A DNA stretch of 64,000 nucleotides, taken from Aquabacterium olei (GTDB lineage: Bacteria > Pseudomonadota > Gammaproteobacteria > Burkholderiales > Burkholderiaceae_C). Positions within the stretch are counted from its first letter, which is position 1; the number at the start of each line of letters is the position of its first letter. The stretch covers positions 372,001-436,000 of the forward strand of contig NZ_CP029210.1 of NCBI RefSeq assembly GCF_003100395.1, written 5' to 3'. The notes below the pieces were generated by a model. The model had not been told where the DNA came from. It did not search any database and saw only the letters and a program-made list of their open reading frames with translations. Below, one piece after another: positions 16,177 through 23,637 of the stretch. Both the position numbers and the translations under genes were made by a program.

Positions 16177-16400
16177 GCCGGCCCCATCGCCCCCGGGGCC
16201 TCCCCCCGGAAGCGAGGGGCAGGCTTTCCCGGGGCACGCCGTGGTGACGCCGGAATGAAGCCGATCAGTGGTGTGCTGCGGGGGCGGGGGCAATGAGGGC
16301 GGGACCCGCGTTTGACCCTTCCGAGGGATGGCGAAGTGACGCGGGGCGTGCCAGCATGGTTGTTTAGCCGCATCCGGCTTCTCCCCTTCACCCTGTCCCC
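16177..16400. other. Rest of the intergenic region before the GntR gene
   Basis: Together with the promoter and operator this forms a 329-bp gap between divergent genes. I see GC-rich sequence with a CCCCCGGGG patch near 16195 but no ORF with a ribosome-binding site, no RNA gene and no repeat. It should contain the rightward promoter of the GntR gene, which I could not place. Confidence 0.4.
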
Positions 16401-17132
16401 ATGACGCTGGTCGTTCCGTCCCTGTCCACGCCGTCTGTCGCCCTGTCTGCCGGCACGCTGGCCGAGCGGGTGTACGCCCAGATCAAGCAGCTGATCTTCG
16501 ATTTCGTGCTGTTACCGGGCGATCGGTTCTCGGAGAGCGATCTGGCCAACCGTGTGCAGGTCAGCCGCACGCCACTGCGCCAGGCATTGCAACGCCTGCA
16601 GCGCGAGGGGTTCCTGCTCGTGTTCCCCAAGAGCGGGTGGCAGGTCGCCCCGCTCGATTTCAACGCCTTCGACCAGCTCTACGACCTGCGCATGCTGCTC
16701 GAAACGCACGCGGTGGTCCGCCTGTGCGAGGCCGATCCGCGTCCTTCGCTCGATGAGCTCAACCGTGTGTGGCTGGTGCCCGAGGCCGAGCGTCAGCACA
16801 CCGTGTTGACGATCGACCGTCTTGACGAGGCCTTCCACACCGCCTTGGTGGAGGCCGCGGGCAACGCCGAGATGGCGCGTGTGCACGCCGATGTGACCGA
16901 CCGCATCCGCATCATCCGCCGGCTGGATTTCACCAAGCCGCAGCGTGTGGAGGCCACGTACGAGGAGCACGCGCAGATCCTGCGTGCCGTTACCCGGCGT
17001 CGTGCCGACGAGGCGCAGCGACTGCTGCGCGCCCACATCGAGCACAGCAAGCTCGAGGTGCGGCGGATCACGATCGAGACGCTCCAGAACGCCCGGCTGC
17101 GCATGGCCGAGGCGCACACCCCGCAGGGCTGA
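16401..17132 (+). CDS. GntR-family (FadR/FCD subfamily) transcriptional regulator
   Basis: Winged-HTH regulator with an FCD ligand-binding domain. The GntR HTH occupies about residues 18-85 (RVYAQIKQLIFDF, then FSESDLANRVQVSRTPLRQA, then LQREGFL). The all-helical C-terminal domain carries the metal-ligand-type pattern (RLDEAFHTALVEAAGN, YEEHAQILRAVTRR, LLRAHIEHS). It is 243 residues, normal for the group. It is divergent from the acyl-CoA dehydrogenase, but its effector (commonly a carboxylic acid in this subfamily) and targets are unknown. It converges with a small unknown gene 10 bp downstream. Confidence 0.93.
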   Translation: MTLVVPSLSTPSVALSAGTLAERVYAQIKQLIFDFVLLPGDRFSESDLANRVQVSRTPLRQALQRLQREGFLLVFPKSGWQVAPLDFNAFDQLYDLRMLLETHAVVRLCEADPRPSLDELNRVWLVPEAERQHTVLTIDRLDEAFHTALVEAAGNAEMARVHADVTDRIRIIRRLDFTKPQRVEATYEEHAQILRAVTRRRADEAQRLLRAHIEHSKLEVRRITIETLQNARLRMAEAHTPQG

Positions 17133-17142
17133 GCGGCCGGGC

Positions 17143-17478
17143 TCAGTCGCCGAGTTGCAGGTCGGGGATGCGGCGCAGCATCAGCACATCACGCGGGTCG
17201 ACCGGCTGTGTGTCGCCGTGTCCGACGAAGCGGTAGTGCTGCCCGGAGGTGCTGGAGCGCACGCTTAAACGGCCTTGCCCCGTGAAGCGGGCGAACCGCG
17301 TGGGGGCATGGGCGGGGGGCACCGGGGGCAGGGCGTTGCCCAGTGACACCGTGACCGGTGAACGTCGAGGCAGCAGCGTCGTGGCGACCACGGGCGGTGC
17401 GGCAGGCGACGGGGCCGGGCCGAGGCCGGGCGCCGAAAACGGAATGGGCATGCGTTGTGCGGACGGACGGGCGATCAT
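17143..17478 (-). CDS. Small protein of unknown function
   Basis: I do not recognise this family. The frame opens at 17604, but the ATG at 17478 has AGGAG about six bases upstream, giving 111 residues. The N-terminal half is rich in Pro, Ala and Ser and looks disordered. The C-terminal half looks folded: TRFARFTGQGRLSVRSSTSG, then QHYRFVGHGD and VDPRDVLMLRRIPDLQ, a strand-rich pattern with conserved-looking Gly, Tyr-Arg-Phe and Asp-Pro-Arg. No signal peptide or cysteine is seen. It ends 10 bp from the convergent GntR gene and is 138 bp downstream of the FIST gene on the same strand. Confidence 0.7.
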   Translation of the reverse strand: MIARPSAQRMPIPFSAPGLGPAPSPAAPPVVATTLLPRRSPVTVSLGNALPPVPPAHAPTRFARFTGQGRLSVRSSTSGQHYRFVGHGDTQPVDPRDVLMLRRIPDLQLGD

Positions 17479-17616
17479 GGTGGCTCCTGGGGTGGGCTCA
17501 GCCATGCTCGAACGGGCCATGGCGCGCAGCGGTCTGCATGCAGTGTCCGGTGCGGCCCGATGCCGGGGAATCCCCCTTGGGGTGGTGTTTGGGGGGTGAA
17601 CCACCCAGATAGGGGG

Positions 17617-18846
17617 TCAGCTGCCGAAGACCGTCAGCACGCCGGTGTAGCCGTAGAGATGCCGGCGCGCGATCTCGCCGCCCGCGAAAAACCCGACCAG
17701 CGGGACATCGCCCAGCGCGTGCCGAACGATCTCCATTTCGGCGTGCGGCCCGCCGAAATGCGGCCCGCCGCGCCCCGAGCAGCTGATGTACACCGCGCCG
17801 GCCATCTGGCGGCCGGGTGACTCCGTCGGGTCGAACTCCTCGCGCACCTCGGCGCAGGCCCGCACCAGATCCTGCCGGGCGGCCTGCACGTGGCGCTGGC
17901 AGAACGCCAGCTGCATGCCTTCCTCGACCCAGTCGCTCACCGCCACGCCCTGGCGAGCGGGATCCAGCCCCACCAGGTGCCGCACGCGGGTGTCGGCGCC
18001 GAAGTGCTGTCCGTGCTGCATCAGGTCCGATCCGGCGTCGGTCAGACCGACCAGGGTGGCCCGCATGCGGGGCAGGGCTTCGCGCTGCCAGTCCGTGCCG
18101 CCCACCCGGGCGGTGACACCCAGGTCGCGCAGCAGGCAGGTGAGGGCGGGTTCGCCGTCGAGCTCATAGACCAGGTTGCGGTCGGCGGAGGTGACCTCGC
18201 GGCGGGGGCCGATCGGCTCACAGCCCTGGGTCACCCGAGAGACCACGTCGACGTCGGCATTGAAGGCCACGCCCGACACCCCGCCTTCCCACACGCCGAC
18301 CTCGTCCTGGCCATCGTGCGGGTCAAAGGCCAGGTGCAGGGCGTGCTGGCGGCCGGTGCTCAGGCCGCCGAAGAGGTAGCCCGTGTCGGTGCGCTCCGCG
18401 AGCTCGGCGAGCAACTCCGGCATGTCAGCCGTGCGGGCATCGGCGTGCACCTGCGCGGTGTGGGCGCGCCACACGCCCTCTTGCGCCATCACCCGTTCTG
18501 CCGCGCCGGGCAGCGGGTGCCGGCCATGGAAGATGCGGAAAGTGGCCGCTGGCAGGTTGCACAGCATCACCACCAGCGCCGGCTCGTCGATGTACTCCAC
18601 CCCGGTGGCCAGCACGCCGATGCCCACACCCCCGACCCAGGCGACGCCCGGCAGGCGTGCGCGCAGGCTGTCGAGCACGGCCTCGGCGTGGTCCGAATAC
18701 GCTTCGGTGAGGTAGCACCAGCCGAGGCTGGCTTCCATCGTGGTCGCGCCCTGCGACGCCAGTTGCGCCCAGACGATCTCGAGGGCCAGCTCGGGATGCG
18801 GGTGGGTGGCGTGGGCGTGCAGGAAGCGCAGCGGGGCAGATCGCAT
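17617..18846 (-). CDS. FIST-domain protein (FIST N plus FIST C), no output domain
   Basis: A predicted sensory protein: FIST domains are associated with small-molecule sensing in signal-transduction proteins. The N-terminal FIST part (about 1-220) has the GVAWVGGVGIGVL and FGGLSTGRQ glycine-rich segments. The C-terminal part (about 225-405) has VYISCSGRG, VGFFAGGEI and the terminal YTGVLTVFG typical of FIST_C. Unlike many FIST proteins, no methyl-acceptor, kinase or GGDEF module is attached. It lies 18 bp downstream of phaM on the same strand, so the two probably form an operon. Its ligand is unknown. Confidence 0.88.
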   Translation of the reverse strand: MRSAPLRFLHAHATHPHPELALEIVWAQLASQGATTMEASLGWCYLTEAYSDHAEAVLDSLRARLPGVAWVGGVGIGVLATGVEYIDEPALVVMLCNLPAATFRIFHGRHPLPGAAERVMAQEGVWRAHTAQVHADARTADMPELLAELAERTDTGYLFGGLSTGRQHALHLAFDPHDGQDEVGVWEGGVSGVAFNADVDVVSRVTQGCEPIGPRREVTSADRNLVYELDGEPALTCLLRDLGVTARVGGTDWQREALPRMRATLVGLTDAGSDLMQHGQHFGADTRVRHLVGLDPARQGVAVSDWVEEGMQLAFCQRHVQAARQDLVRACAEVREEFDPTESPGRQMAGAVYISCSGRGGPHFGGPHAEMEIVRHALGDVPLVGFFAGGEIARRHLYGYTGVLTVFGS

Positions 18847-18864
18847 GGCCGTGCCTGTGAGGGG

Positions 18865-19677
18865 TCAGTCGGCCTGCGGGTCGCCGCGACGGCGTGCTGC
18901 GGGGCGCGAAGGGCTGCGCGGCGAGCCGGTCGCGGCCGTCTTGCGGGGCGGCGCCTTGTCGGCGGTGCGGCTGCGGTCGCGGGCCGGTGCGCTGCCGGCG
19001 GCCTGGGGGGGGGCCTGGGCTGCCGCGGGTGCCGCCGGCGGCATGGCCGATGCGGCGGCCTGGTTGGCCAGGTGCGTGAACTGCTGCGTGAGGGTGTCCC
19101 ACCAGCGCATCGGGTTGATGAGTTCCGGCGACGCCTCGGCCGACCGGCTGGCCTCGGCCCCGGCTGCGGGCGATTCGGGTGCCTGCTCGGCGACGGGGGC
19201 GGCGTCCGCCGGGCGGTCTGCCGACGCGGCCGAGGCGCGTGCCCGGGCCATCCAGTCCGGCGCAGCGGGGGCCTCCACGCCGCTGGCCGGCGAGTCGGGG
19301 CGCACCTTCAGTGCATCGCGCACGGCGTCCATCGACACGTTCATGCCCTTGAGGGTGGCCAGTGTCATGCGCTGCACCTCCATTCCCTGGATGGTCATGG
19401 CGATCATGCGGGCGTTCTGCTCCAGCCAGAACTGCACCGTCTTGAGGTCCCGGATGCGCTTGTCGAGTTCTTCCGGGTCGAGCGTCGGCAGCGACCAGGC
19501 GGGCAGGCCCGCGGGTGCGGCGCCCGCGGCCGCCTGCAGATTCGGCATGGCGCTGCCGGCGGCCTTCATCCAGTCCTGGAAGAAGTCGAGGCCGGCGCCA
19601 AGGCCCGCAAACGGATTCAGGCGGTCGGTGGGGTTCGGCGTGCCGTCGTCGGCAGGGCTGGAGGGGCGGGTCGACAT
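18865..19677 (-). CDS. phaM: PhaM-like polyhydroxybutyrate granule-associated protein
   Basis: PhaM in Ralstonia eutropha activates PHB synthase and tethers granules to the nucleoid. This 270-residue protein has the same plan: an N-terminal segment with FFQDWMKAA, a helical core (LDPEELDKRIRDLKTVQFWL, then NARMIAMTIQGMEVQRMTLA), a variable Ala/Pro/Glu-rich linker, a conserved NPMRWWDTLTQQFTHLANQA block near residue 190, and a basic Lys/Arg/Pro/Ala tail that would bind DNA. GAGGAG precedes the ATG. No phaC, phaA or phaB is in the window. The name rests on layout and motif resemblance. Confidence 0.82.
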   Translation of the reverse strand: MSTRPSSPADDGTPNPTDRLNPFAGLGAGLDFFQDWMKAAGSAMPNLQAAAGAAPAGLPAWSLPTLDPEELDKRIRDLKTVQFWLEQNARMIAMTIQGMEVQRMTLATLKGMNVSMDAVRDALKVRPDSPASGVEAPAAPDWMARARASAASADRPADAAPVAEQAPESPAAGAEASRSAEASPELINPMRWWDTLTQQFTHLANQAAASAMPPAAPAAAQAPPQAAGSAPARDRSRTADKAPPRKTAATGSPRSPSRPAARRRGDPQAD

Positions 19678-19769
19678 GCGGGTCTCCTCTTGGGCTTTAG
19701 GTCATTGTGCCCGGCCTGTGCGGCGCACGCGAGGGCTGGGGAAAACCCCGCCGCATAATCGGCGGCTTC

Positions 19770-21362
19770 ATGCAACGCCGACAACTGTTTCTCCACGCCA
19801 GCCGCATGGCCGCCACCCTGGCCTGGCAGCAGCTTTTTGGGCCCGGTGCCCGGGCGCAGCCCCTGCAGGCGCCGGACTGGACCGCCCCGGGCGAGGTGTT
19901 TTCGCTGGGGGTGGCAAGCGGGGAGGTGCAGCCCGAGTCGGTGGTGATCTGGACGCGGCTCGCCCCCCAGCCCCTGAGGCCGGACGGGGGCATGCCGGCC
20001 GCGGCCGTGCCCGTGCGCTGGCTGGTGGCCCGCGACGCCCGGTTCGAGCACGTGGTGGCGTCCGGCCAGGCGCTGGCCTCGCCGGAGGCCGCGCACAGCG
20101 TGCATGTCGACGTTTCGGGCCTGCAGCCGGGGCGCAGCTACCACTACCGTTTCGAGGCCGGTGGCCAGACCAGTCCGGTCGGACGCACCCGCACCGCGCC
20201 GGCGCCCGAGGCCCGGCCGGCGCGCATGCGGGTGGCGCTGGCGTCGTGCCAGCACTATGAAGCGGGCCACTTCACGGTCCACCGCGAGATCGCCGCGGCC
20301 GACGTCGACCTGGTCGTCTTCGTGGGCGACTACATCTACACGTCGTCGGTGCCGTCGTTCAACCGTGTGCGCCGGCACCCGCATCGCTTCCCGCGGGATC
20401 ATGCCGACTTCACGCTGGCGCATTACCGCGTGCACCACGCGAGCTACAAGCTGGACGCCGACCTGCGCGCCTGCCATGCGGCGCACCCCTGGCTGCTGGC
20501 CTGGGACGACAACGAGGTGGTCAACGACTACACCGGCGACCGCGATGCCGAGATCGACGATGTCGACACCTTTCTCGCGGTGCGGACGGCCGCCTACCGG
20601 GCCTATTTCGAGCACCTGCCGATCTCGCCGTCGCGCGCCCCGACCGGCCCGCGGATGCGCATGCACGCCCGCTATGACTGGGGACGCCTCGCCACGTTCT
20701 GGACGGTGGACACGCGGCAGCACCGTGACCCTTCGCCCTGCACCGGCCGCACGCAGAGCCTCTTCAACGGCAAGCTGGTGCGCAACTGCACCGAGCTGGC
20801 CGCGCCGGGGCGCGATCTGATCGGCCGGGCGCAAGCCGACTGGCTGAGTTGGGAACTGGCGTCCAGCCCGGTCGACTGGAAGTTCATCGTTCAGTCGACC
20901 CAGGTTGCGCCGGGCACGATCCGGGCGCCGTTCGGGCGCGTGATCTATGGCGACGGATGGGATGCGTTCCCCGCAGCGCGCGAACGCCTGATGCAGGCCA
21001 TCGCCCAGCCTCGCGTGCCCGACGTGGTGTGCCTGGGCGGCGATGTCCACCGCCATGTGGCCGCCCAGCTGCGCCTGCATCCCGAGGACACCGCCTCGCC
21101 CGTGATCGCCAGCGAGGTGGTGACGACCTCGGTGTCCAGCAAAGGCCTGAGCGAAATCGTCACCGCCTGGCTCAAGGGCGGCAACCCCGACATGCTGCAC
21201 GCCCGTGCCGACCAGCGCGGCTACGTGGTGCTGGACGTCACGCCGCGCCAGATCGACATCGAATTCCGCGGCACGCCGCACCCGGTCCGCCCCGACTCGC
21301 GGCTGCGCACCCAGGCCCGCTACCGCATCGACCGGGGCATTGCCGGTCCGCGGCGCGTCTGA
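19770..21362 (+). CDS. phoD: PhoD-family alkaline phosphatase/phosphodiesterase
   Basis: Exported metal-dependent phosphomonoesterase/diesterase that scavenges phosphate. The N-terminus MQRRQLFLHASRMAATLAWQ has a twin-arginine followed by a hydrophobic stretch, consistent with Tat export. Next come the PhoD N-domain (FSLGVASGEVQPESVVIWTR) and the metallophosphatase motifs LASCQHYEAG, FVGDYIYTS, WDDNEVVNDY and LGGDVHRH. It is 530 residues from the ATG at 19770, within the usual range. It is divergent from phaM across 92 bp. No obvious Pho box was found. Confidence 0.94.
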   Translation: MQRRQLFLHASRMAATLAWQQLFGPGARAQPLQAPDWTAPGEVFSLGVASGEVQPESVVIWTRLAPQPLRPDGGMPAAAVPVRWLVARDARFEHVVASGQALASPEAAHSVHVDVSGLQPGRSYHYRFEAGGQTSPVGRTRTAPAPEARPARMRVALASCQHYEAGHFTVHREIAAADVDLVVFVGDYIYTSSVPSFNRVRRHPHRFPRDHADFTLAHYRVHHASYKLDADLRACHAAHPWLLAWDDNEVVNDYTGDRDAEIDDVDTFLAVRTAAYRAYFEHLPISPSRAPTGPRMRMHARYDWGRLATFWTVDTRQHRDPSPCTGRTQSLFNGKLVRNCTELAAPGRDLIGRAQADWLSWELASSPVDWKFIVQSTQVAPGTIRAPFGRVIYGDGWDAFPAARERLMQAIAQPRVPDVVCLGGDVHRHVAAQLRLHPEDTASPVIASEVVTTSVSSKGLSEIVTAWLKGGNPDMLHARADQRGYVVLDVTPRQIDIEFRGTPHPVRPDSRLRTQARYRIDRGIAGPRRV

Positions 21363-21384
21363 GCAGCGTGCCTACAATCACGCC

Positions 21385-21990
21385 ATGGCCCGTCTTCCTT
21401 TCAGTCAGCAGGTACGCCAGGCGCGCGAAGACGCCATCGTGGATGCCGTGAACCGGCTTCTGGCGGGCAAGGGCTTCGACCTGATGACGATGGATGAAGT
21501 GGCCGCCGAGGTTGGCATCGCCAAGGCCAGCCTCTACAAGCACTTCGACTCGAAGGAAGCGCTGGCGGCGGCGGCGATGAAGCGCCTCTTGAACCGCGCC
21601 CGTTTCGAGCTGGACCGTGTCGAGGCGCTGACCGAGCTCGACCCCCTGGGCCGGCTGCAGGCCGTGGTGCGCTGGACCATGGGTGTGCAGCTGGCTGGCG
21701 AGATGCCCTCGCTGCCTTCGCAGAACTCCTCGTTGCGCACGGCCCTGATGGCCGACATGGACTACATGACGCTGCTGTTGGGCGTCAGCGAGCGCCTCAG
21801 CGGCTGGATCCTGCAGGCGCAGGCCGCCGGGCAGTTGGGCGCCACCGTGCCGCCCGAGGTGGTGCTCTACACGCTGTTTGCGCGCGCCTGCGATCCGGTT
21901 CTGGCCGTGCTCAAGGCCGGCGGACACCCTGACGAGCGCATCATCGACTGGGTGATGGCCACCACGTTCGACGGGCTGCGCGCCCGCTGA
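21385..21990 (+). CDS. TetR/AcrR-family transcriptional regulator
   Basis: 201-residue repressor. The N-terminal HTH reads AIVDAVNRLLAGKGFDLMTM, then VGIAKASLYKHFDSKEAL. The C-terminal domain is helical with no recognisable ligand motif. The start at 21385 lies 22 bp after the phoD stop, so it may be co-transcribed with phoD or have its own promoter. Its target is unknown. It converges with the HNH gene. Confidence 0.93.
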   Translation: MARLPFSQQVRQAREDAIVDAVNRLLAGKGFDLMTMDEVAAEVGIAKASLYKHFDSKEALAAAAMKRLLNRARFELDRVEALTELDPLGRLQAVVRWTMGVQLAGEMPSLPSQNSSLRTALMADMDYMTLLLGVSERLSGWILQAQAAGQLGATVPPEVVLYTLFARACDPVLAVLKAGGHPDERIIDWVMATTFDGLRAR

Positions 21991-22034
21991 GCGGCAGCCG
22001 GGCGTGGCGGCCGCGCCACCGACGCCGTTCTGAC

Positions 22035-22595
22035 TCAGTTCTGGCGCAGGCGGCTGTGGGCCGGCACGCAGGCCAGCAGGAACTCCATCTGGTCGGCCAG
22101 AATGCGACGCCCGCGCAGGATCATGTCCTCATGCAGGCTGGGCACATAGGGCAGGTAGTACAGCGACCACCCGAGTTCGTGCAGCGTGCGGTTGCCCTTG
22201 CGCCCGTTGCACCCCCGGCACGCGGTGATGCAGTTCATCCAGGTGTCGTGGCCGCCGCGCGAGGTCGGCACGATGTGCTCACGCGTGAGGTGATCCAGCG
22301 CGAAGTGCCCGCCACAGTAAGCGCACATCTGCCGATCGCGTGCAAACAGCTTCGGGTTGCTCAGCGCGGGCTGCTGCCGCCACGCACGGCTCGGCACGGC
22401 CCCGTGCACCGCCACGATGGGGTGCAGGGCCAGCCGCGATTGCAGACCCGTGAGCCGCTGGATGCCGCCGCGCAGCACCATGAAGGGCTCGCCCAGCGTC
22501 CACGCGACACCGTCGCTCGCATACACCACCGCCGCTTCCTTGGCCGACAGCCAAGCCTGCGGACGGCCTGACACGTCAAGTTGCAGCACGTCCAT
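22035..22595 (-). CDS. HNH endonuclease family protein
   Basis: 186-residue protein with a C-terminal zinc-ribbon HNH nuclease: CAYCGGHFALDHLTREHIVP gives the first CxxC and the catalytic-type DH/HI-P segment, then SRGGHDTWMNCITACRGCN gives the central Asn/Asp and the second CxxC, followed by KGNRT. The N-terminal 90 residues are of unknown function. The ATG at 22595 has GGAGG four to five bases upstream and is preferred over upstream open frame. Such solitary HNH proteins are common in Burkholderiales chromosomes; no restriction or phage context is visible. Confidence 0.9.
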   Translation of the reverse strand: MDVLQLDVSGRPQAWLSAKEAAVVYASDGVAWTLGEPFMVLRGGIQRLTGLQSRLALHPIVAVHGAVPSRAWRQQPALSNPKLFARDRQMCAYCGGHFALDHLTREHIVPTSRGGHDTWMNCITACRGCNGRKGNRTLHELGWSLYYLPYVPSLHEDMILRGRRILADQMEFLLACVPAHSRLRQN

Positions 22596-22806
22596 GCAGC
22601 CTCCAGTAAGGCATTGGTGCGATACAGCATAGAGACCTTGCGTGACATTCTCAAGCACGCACGGCCCTGCAGATGGCGGGGACCCTGTGGAGAACCCTGA
22701 GGCCGCGCAACCGCACCGCCAGCAAGGCGATGCACCCCGGCACGACAAATCCCCAAAAAAAATTGGGGCGGACTCACACAGCCGTCATCATTTTCTGCAA
22801 AATAGC

Positions 22807-22836
22807 ACGGTCGTTCGATTTAGCACGACCGTTCGT
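22807..22836. promoter_or_regulatory. Operator with inverted ACGGTCGT half-sites upstream of the beta-oxidation operon
   Basis: ACGGTCGTTCGA (22807-22818) and GCACGACCGTTCGT (22823-22836) place the core ACGGTCGT in opposite orientations, 22 bp upstream of the TetR start. The core recurs upstream of the acyl-CoA dehydrogenase at 16.1 kb. Binding by the adjacent TetR is inference. Confidence 0.7.
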
Positions 22837-22858
22837 ATTTTTTTGAAGGAGCCCGCCT

Positions 22859-23578
22859 GTGTCCGTCCCGCCGCCCATCGACACCAAACACGCCGCCGAG
22901 TCTGGGCGCGAGCGTGGGCGTGGTGCCGCCAAGGGGCAGCAGACGCGCGCAGCCATCCTCGACGCGGCCCTGAACCTGGCCTCGCAGATGGGCATCGAAG
23001 GCCTGTCGATCGGCGCGCTCGCTGAAGTCACCGGCATGAGCAAGTCCGGCGTGTTCGCCCACTTCGGCTCACGTGAAGAATTGCAGATCTCGGTGATCCG
23101 CGAGTACCACGCCCGCTTCGAGGAAGAGGTCTTCAAGACGGCCATCCAGCAGGCGCGTGGCCTGCCGCGCCTGCGTGCCCTGTTCGAGAACTGGGTGGCC
23201 AAGGTCGCCACCGAAATCGATTCCGGCTGCATCTACATCAGCGGTGCCGTCGAGTTCGACGACCGCCCCGGCCCTGTGCGCGACGCGCTGGCCGGCATGG
23301 TCGTCACCTGGCACACGTCGCTGGTGCGCGCCATCCGCATGGCCATCGAGATGGGCCACCTGCGTGCCGACACGGATCCGATGCAGATGCAGTTCGAGAT
23401 CCACGGCCTCATCCTCTCCTTGCACCACGACGCCCGCTTCCTGCGGTCGACGGGGGCCATCGAGCGCGCCCGCGTCGCTTTCGACCGCGTGGTGCAGTAC
23501 TACGCACAGGGTGCACCCAACCCCTTGCCATACCAACCATCCACCGCGGCGGCGTCATCCGCACCGGTGTCCCGCTGA
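22859..23578 (+). CDS. TetR-family regulator of the beta-oxidation operon
   Basis: 239-residue repressor. The HTH is at about 25-75 (AAILDAALNLASQMGIEGLS, then TGMSKSGVFAHFGSREEL). The C-terminal domain (FENWVAKVATEIDSGCIYIS, then FDDRPGPVRDAL) resembles the TetR_C class that senses acyl-CoA-type ligands, which is inference. The start is GTG at 22859, with AAGGAG seven bases upstream; there is no ATG alternative nearby. It is the first gene before an acyl-CoA dehydrogenase, a FadN-type enzyme and a thiolase, and an inverted-repeat operator lies just upstream, so autoregulation plus control of fatty-acid degradation is likely. It may correspond to the betaproteobacterial FadP group, which I cannot confirm. 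Confidence 0.92.
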   Translation: MSVPPPIDTKHAAESGRERGRGAAKGQQTRAAILDAALNLASQMGIEGLSIGALAEVTGMSKSGVFAHFGSREELQISVIREYHARFEEEVFKTAIQQARGLPRLRALFENWVAKVATEIDSGCIYISGAVEFDDRPGPVRDALAGMVVTWHTSLVRAIRMAIEMGHLRADTDPMQMQFEIHGLILSLHHDARFLRSTGAIERARVAFDRVVQYYAQGAPNPLPYQPSTAAASSAPVSR

Positions 23579-23637
23579 ACCCATCGCCTGGCCAGATCAG
23601 GTTTATTCAAGTGTCTTTCTGACCGAGGAGCTTCACG

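Noticed and set aside
16190..16215. CCCCCGGGG-type GC-rich patch as a terminator
   Set aside because: No T-run follows and no gene ends there.
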